DNA of 7,596 nucleotides from Roseiarcus sp. (GTDB lineage Bacteria; Pseudomonadota; Alphaproteobacteria; Rhizobiales; Beijerinckiaceae): NCBI GenBank assembly GCA_030153205.1, contig JASLHV010000514.1, positions 1 to 7,596 of the forward strand, given 5' to 3'. The notes under the pieces are model-generated. The model was not told the origin of the DNA, searched no databases, and saw nothing but the letters and a program-made list of their open reading frames with translations. Made by a program: the position numbers and the translations under genes. Shown one piece after another: positions 6,356 to 7,596 of the stretch; the stretch's first letter is position 1; every line of letters starts with the position of its first letter.

Positions 6356-6676
6356 TCAGCCCTGACGCGGCGGCGTGGTCACGACGAGGCCGTTGAGCGC
6401 CGCGGTCACTTTGATCTGACAAGAGAGACGGGAGTTCGGCCTGACCTCAAAGGCGAAATCAAGCATATCCTCCTCCATCTGCTCAGGCTTGCCCACGACC
6501 TCCATCCAGTCGGGATCGACATAGACATGGCAGGTCGCGCAGGCGCAAGCGCCGCCGCATTCCGCCTCGATGCCGGGCACCCCCTCGCGTAGGGCCGTCT
6601 CCATCACCGTTGACCCCTCTTGGGCTTCGACCGTGCGGGAACCGCCCTCGGAGTCCTTATAAGTGATGCTGACCAT
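6356..6676 (-). CDS. [2Fe-2S] ferredoxin, adrenodoxin/putidaredoxin type
   Basis: The 106-residue product is a small electron carrier. Its cluster ligands are Cys40, Cys46, Cys49 and Cys86 in the pattern C-x5-C-x2-C-x36-C, inside the signature CGGACACATCHVYV (40-53). Cys44 is an additional, commonly seen, non-ligand cysteine. The MEEDMLDFAFEVRPNSRLSCQI stretch (67-88) matches the vertebrate-type/bacterial P450 and Fe-S-assembly ferredoxins. The start at 6676 is set by homology (MVSITYKD) and an AGAGGA site at 6694-6689, twelve bases upstream, slightly long. The open frame continues upstream but encodes an arginine-rich stretch unlike any ferredoxin. The gene directly precedes the reductase gene, its probable electron donor. 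The terminal acceptor, such as a cytochrome P450, a dioxygenase or Fe-S biogenesis, is not in the window; absence of hscA/hscB/iscX neighbours argues against the isc-type fdx. Confidence 0.94.
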   Translation of the reverse strand: MVSITYKDSEGGSRTVEAQEGSTVMETALREGVPGIEAECGGACACATCHVYVDPDWMEVVGKPEQMEEDMLDFAFEVRPNSRLSCQIKVTAALNGLVVTTPPRQG

Positions 6677-6810
6677 GAAACGTCTGGTTCCTCTCGGCGC
6701 GATGCGTTTCGGGCTGTTATGATGTTGCGACGCGAAATCGCGCCGAAAGTCTTCATAAAGCCAGACGAGACGAAGCGGAAGGCGGCGAGAGACGCAAAAC
6801 TTCGATAAAG
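6677..6810 (-). promoter_or_regulatory. Upstream region of the ferredoxin/reductase operon
   Basis: This 134-base gap separates the HPt stop from the ferredoxin start. It contains a perfect 12-base palindrome CGCGA-AA-TCGCG at 6731-6742, about 55 bases upstream of the ferredoxin ATG, which might be a regulator site or may be chance in GC-rich DNA. I see no convincing -35/-10 pair and no terminator for HPt, so read-through from HPt remains possible. Confidence 0.3.
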
Positions 6811-7209
6811 TCAGGCGGTCAGCTTGACGATCGCCTCGCGAGCCTCGCTCACCGAGGCAGCCAGGCTGGCGAGCGCGGCGGCGAGGCCCGACTGTCCGGG
6901 AGGATCGTTGCAAAGCGTCTCTAGCCGGCTCGCCGATTGGGCCACCCGATTCGCCCCCACAGCCAAGGCCGAGCCTTTAAGCTTATGGGCCAGATCGCCG
7001 GCGCCCTTCACGTCTTGCGATATTGTTTCCGTTAATTGTCCGATGAGGCGGGCCGCCTGGCGCTCGAACATTTCCAGTAATTCGAGCTCGAGATTTTGGT
7101 CCCCAAGGCTGTGGCGGGCGAGAAGCACAAGGTCGATAACCGGCGCCGTCGCCCCCTCCCCGATGGGTCCGCCGCCGCCATTTCCCCATGAATCATAAGC
7201 ATTTGGCAT
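6811..7209 (-). CDS. Stand-alone HPt (histidine phosphotransfer) domain protein
   Basis: The 132-residue product is a single four-helix HPt domain preceded by a glycine-rich, probably disordered N-terminus (GNGGGG at 9-14). The phospho-accepting histidine is His75 in DLAHKLKGSALAVGA, with the Lys78-Gly79 that follows it in typical HPt domains. Such proteins shuttle phosphate between a hybrid kinase's receiver domain and a response regulator; no kinase or regulator is in the window, so the partners are unknown. The start is uncertain. ATG at 7209 has only a GGA seven bases upstream, while an in-frame GTG at 7221 has a good AGGAG (7236-7232) ten bases upstream and would add four residues. The open frame extends to 7311, but that part is unlike an HPt protein and has no ribosome site. 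The next gene, ferredoxin, is 134 bases downstream on the same strand and may have its own promoter. Confidence 0.85.
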   Translation of the reverse strand: MPNAYDSWGNGGGGPIGEGATAPVIDLVLLARHSLGDQNLELELLEMFERQAARLIGQLTETISQDVKGAGDLAHKLKGSALAVGANRVAQSASRLETLCNDPPGQSGLAAALASLAASVSEAREAIVKLTA

Positions 7210-7511
7210 GAAATCGTCCACGAGCGGCAAGCTCCTGAAGCAATAAGTCGTCGACTGCAAGAATAGCGGGCTAACGCTAAAGAAATGCCGCCAAAGCCAG
7301 CGTTTCGCCATGGTCGACGTTCACGGTTACTGAACCGTTAACGACGTTTGTGAATCAAAAAGGCTAAACGTTTCAATCTTCGCCCGCCGCCTGTAAACTG
7401 CGATTGGTTAATTAACTTGCGCGGGCGCCCCTGATGGCCACTAAGGGGGCAACCGATTGAGCGCGTCGGCTTCTGCCGGCGACCGACGTATGAATGGATA
7501 AGGCGGGACCC
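7210..7511. promoter_or_regulatory. Divergent regulatory region with palindrome and CtrA-like box
   Basis: About 300 bases separate the HPt gene (minus) from the partial gene at 7512 (plus). A 32-base imperfect palindrome lies at 7315-7346: arms of 14 bases agree at 12 positions around the centre ACTG, with a perfect core ACGGTT-ACTG-AACCGT at 7323-7338. Within it, TTAC-N7-TTAAC at 7327-7342 is one base from the alphaproteobacterial CtrA consensus TTAA-N7-TTAAC. A GANTC (GAATC) site, the target of the CcrM methylase, follows at 7352-7356. Further on are a perfect palindrome GTTAATTAAC at 7407-7416 and a hairpin with arms GCCCCT (7427-7432) and AGGGGGC (7444-7450). No clear sigma-70 pair was found. 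Confidence 0.5.
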
Positions 7512-7596
7512 ATGGCTCAACAAAACAAGGCTCACGACGCGGTCGCGGCGGCTATGTCGGCGATCGAAGAGGCCTTGAATATGTCCGTCGCTGATC
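7512..7596 (+). CDS. Hypothetical protein, N-terminal 28 residues only
   Basis: A reading frame starts at ATG 7512 and runs off the window. The visible residues (MAQQNKAHDAVAAAM then SAIEEALNMSVAD) form an alanine-rich, charged segment likely to be helical. AAGG at 7500-7503, eight bases upstream, serves as ribosome binding site. I do not recognise the family. The gene is divergent from the HPt gene and shares its regulatory region, so a functional link to phosphorelay or cell-cycle signalling is possible but unproven. Confidence 0.55.
   Translation, partial: MAQQNKAHDAVAAAMSAIEEALNMSVAD

Noticed and set aside
6333..6422. 30-residue N-terminal extension of the reductase
   Set aside because: It overlaps the ferredoxin gene, has no family similarity, and homology starts exactly at the ATG at 6332.
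6677..6913. 79-residue N-terminal extension of the ferredoxin
   Set aside because: Arginine-rich sequence overlapping the HPt gene, unlike any ferredoxin; the conserved start MVSITYKD lies at 6676 with a ribosome binding site.

Overview
The window is GC-rich, densely coded bacterial chromosome. Gene content suggests an alphaproteobacterium, probably Hyphomicrobiales (Rhizobiales). The clues are a thioredoxin-reductase-like ferredoxin-NADP reductase beside an adrenodoxin-type ferredoxin, a stand-alone HPt protein with a CtrA-like box upstream, and consistently GC-biased codons. The genus cannot be fixed from sequence alone. I see no phage, transposon, CRISPR, tRNA or rRNA, so this looks like core and accessory metabolic chromosome rather than an island.

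Left part (1-3214). The window opens inside recG, of which the C-terminal helicase half is present. It ends against a strong hairpin shared with the convergent soxR gene. SoxR carries its four-cysteine [2Fe-2S] signature. It is divergent from a two-gene operon: a classical short-chain dehydrogenase/reductase (SDR) and a divergent member of the QueA family (S-adenosylmethionine:tRNA ribosyltransferase-isomerase). The two genes overlap by ATGA. A SoxR-box-like operator sits between a -35 element and a weak -10 about 19 bases away, the usual MerR-family layout. The operon therefore looks like a direct SoxR target and is the most interesting unit here.

Middle part (3215-5294). A GFA/CENP-V-fold zinc protein lies on the minus strand, followed by a plus-strand TIM-barrel protein of the sugar phosphate isomerase/epimerase type. 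After that comes about 390 bases without a credible gene. That stretch holds a nested inverted repeat just after the TIM-barrel stop and a weak terminator for the minus-strand genes on the other side.

Right part (5295-7596). Three minus-strand genes lie in the order HPt phosphotransfer protein, [2Fe-2S] ferredoxin, ferredoxin-NADP reductase. The last two are 23 bases apart and form an electron-transfer pair: NADPH to FAD to [2Fe-2S] ferredoxin to an acceptor not seen here. A divergent gene begins at 7512 and leaves the window after 28 codons. The roughly 300-base divergent region between HPt and that gene contains a 32-base imperfect palindrome overlapping a near-consensus CtrA box.
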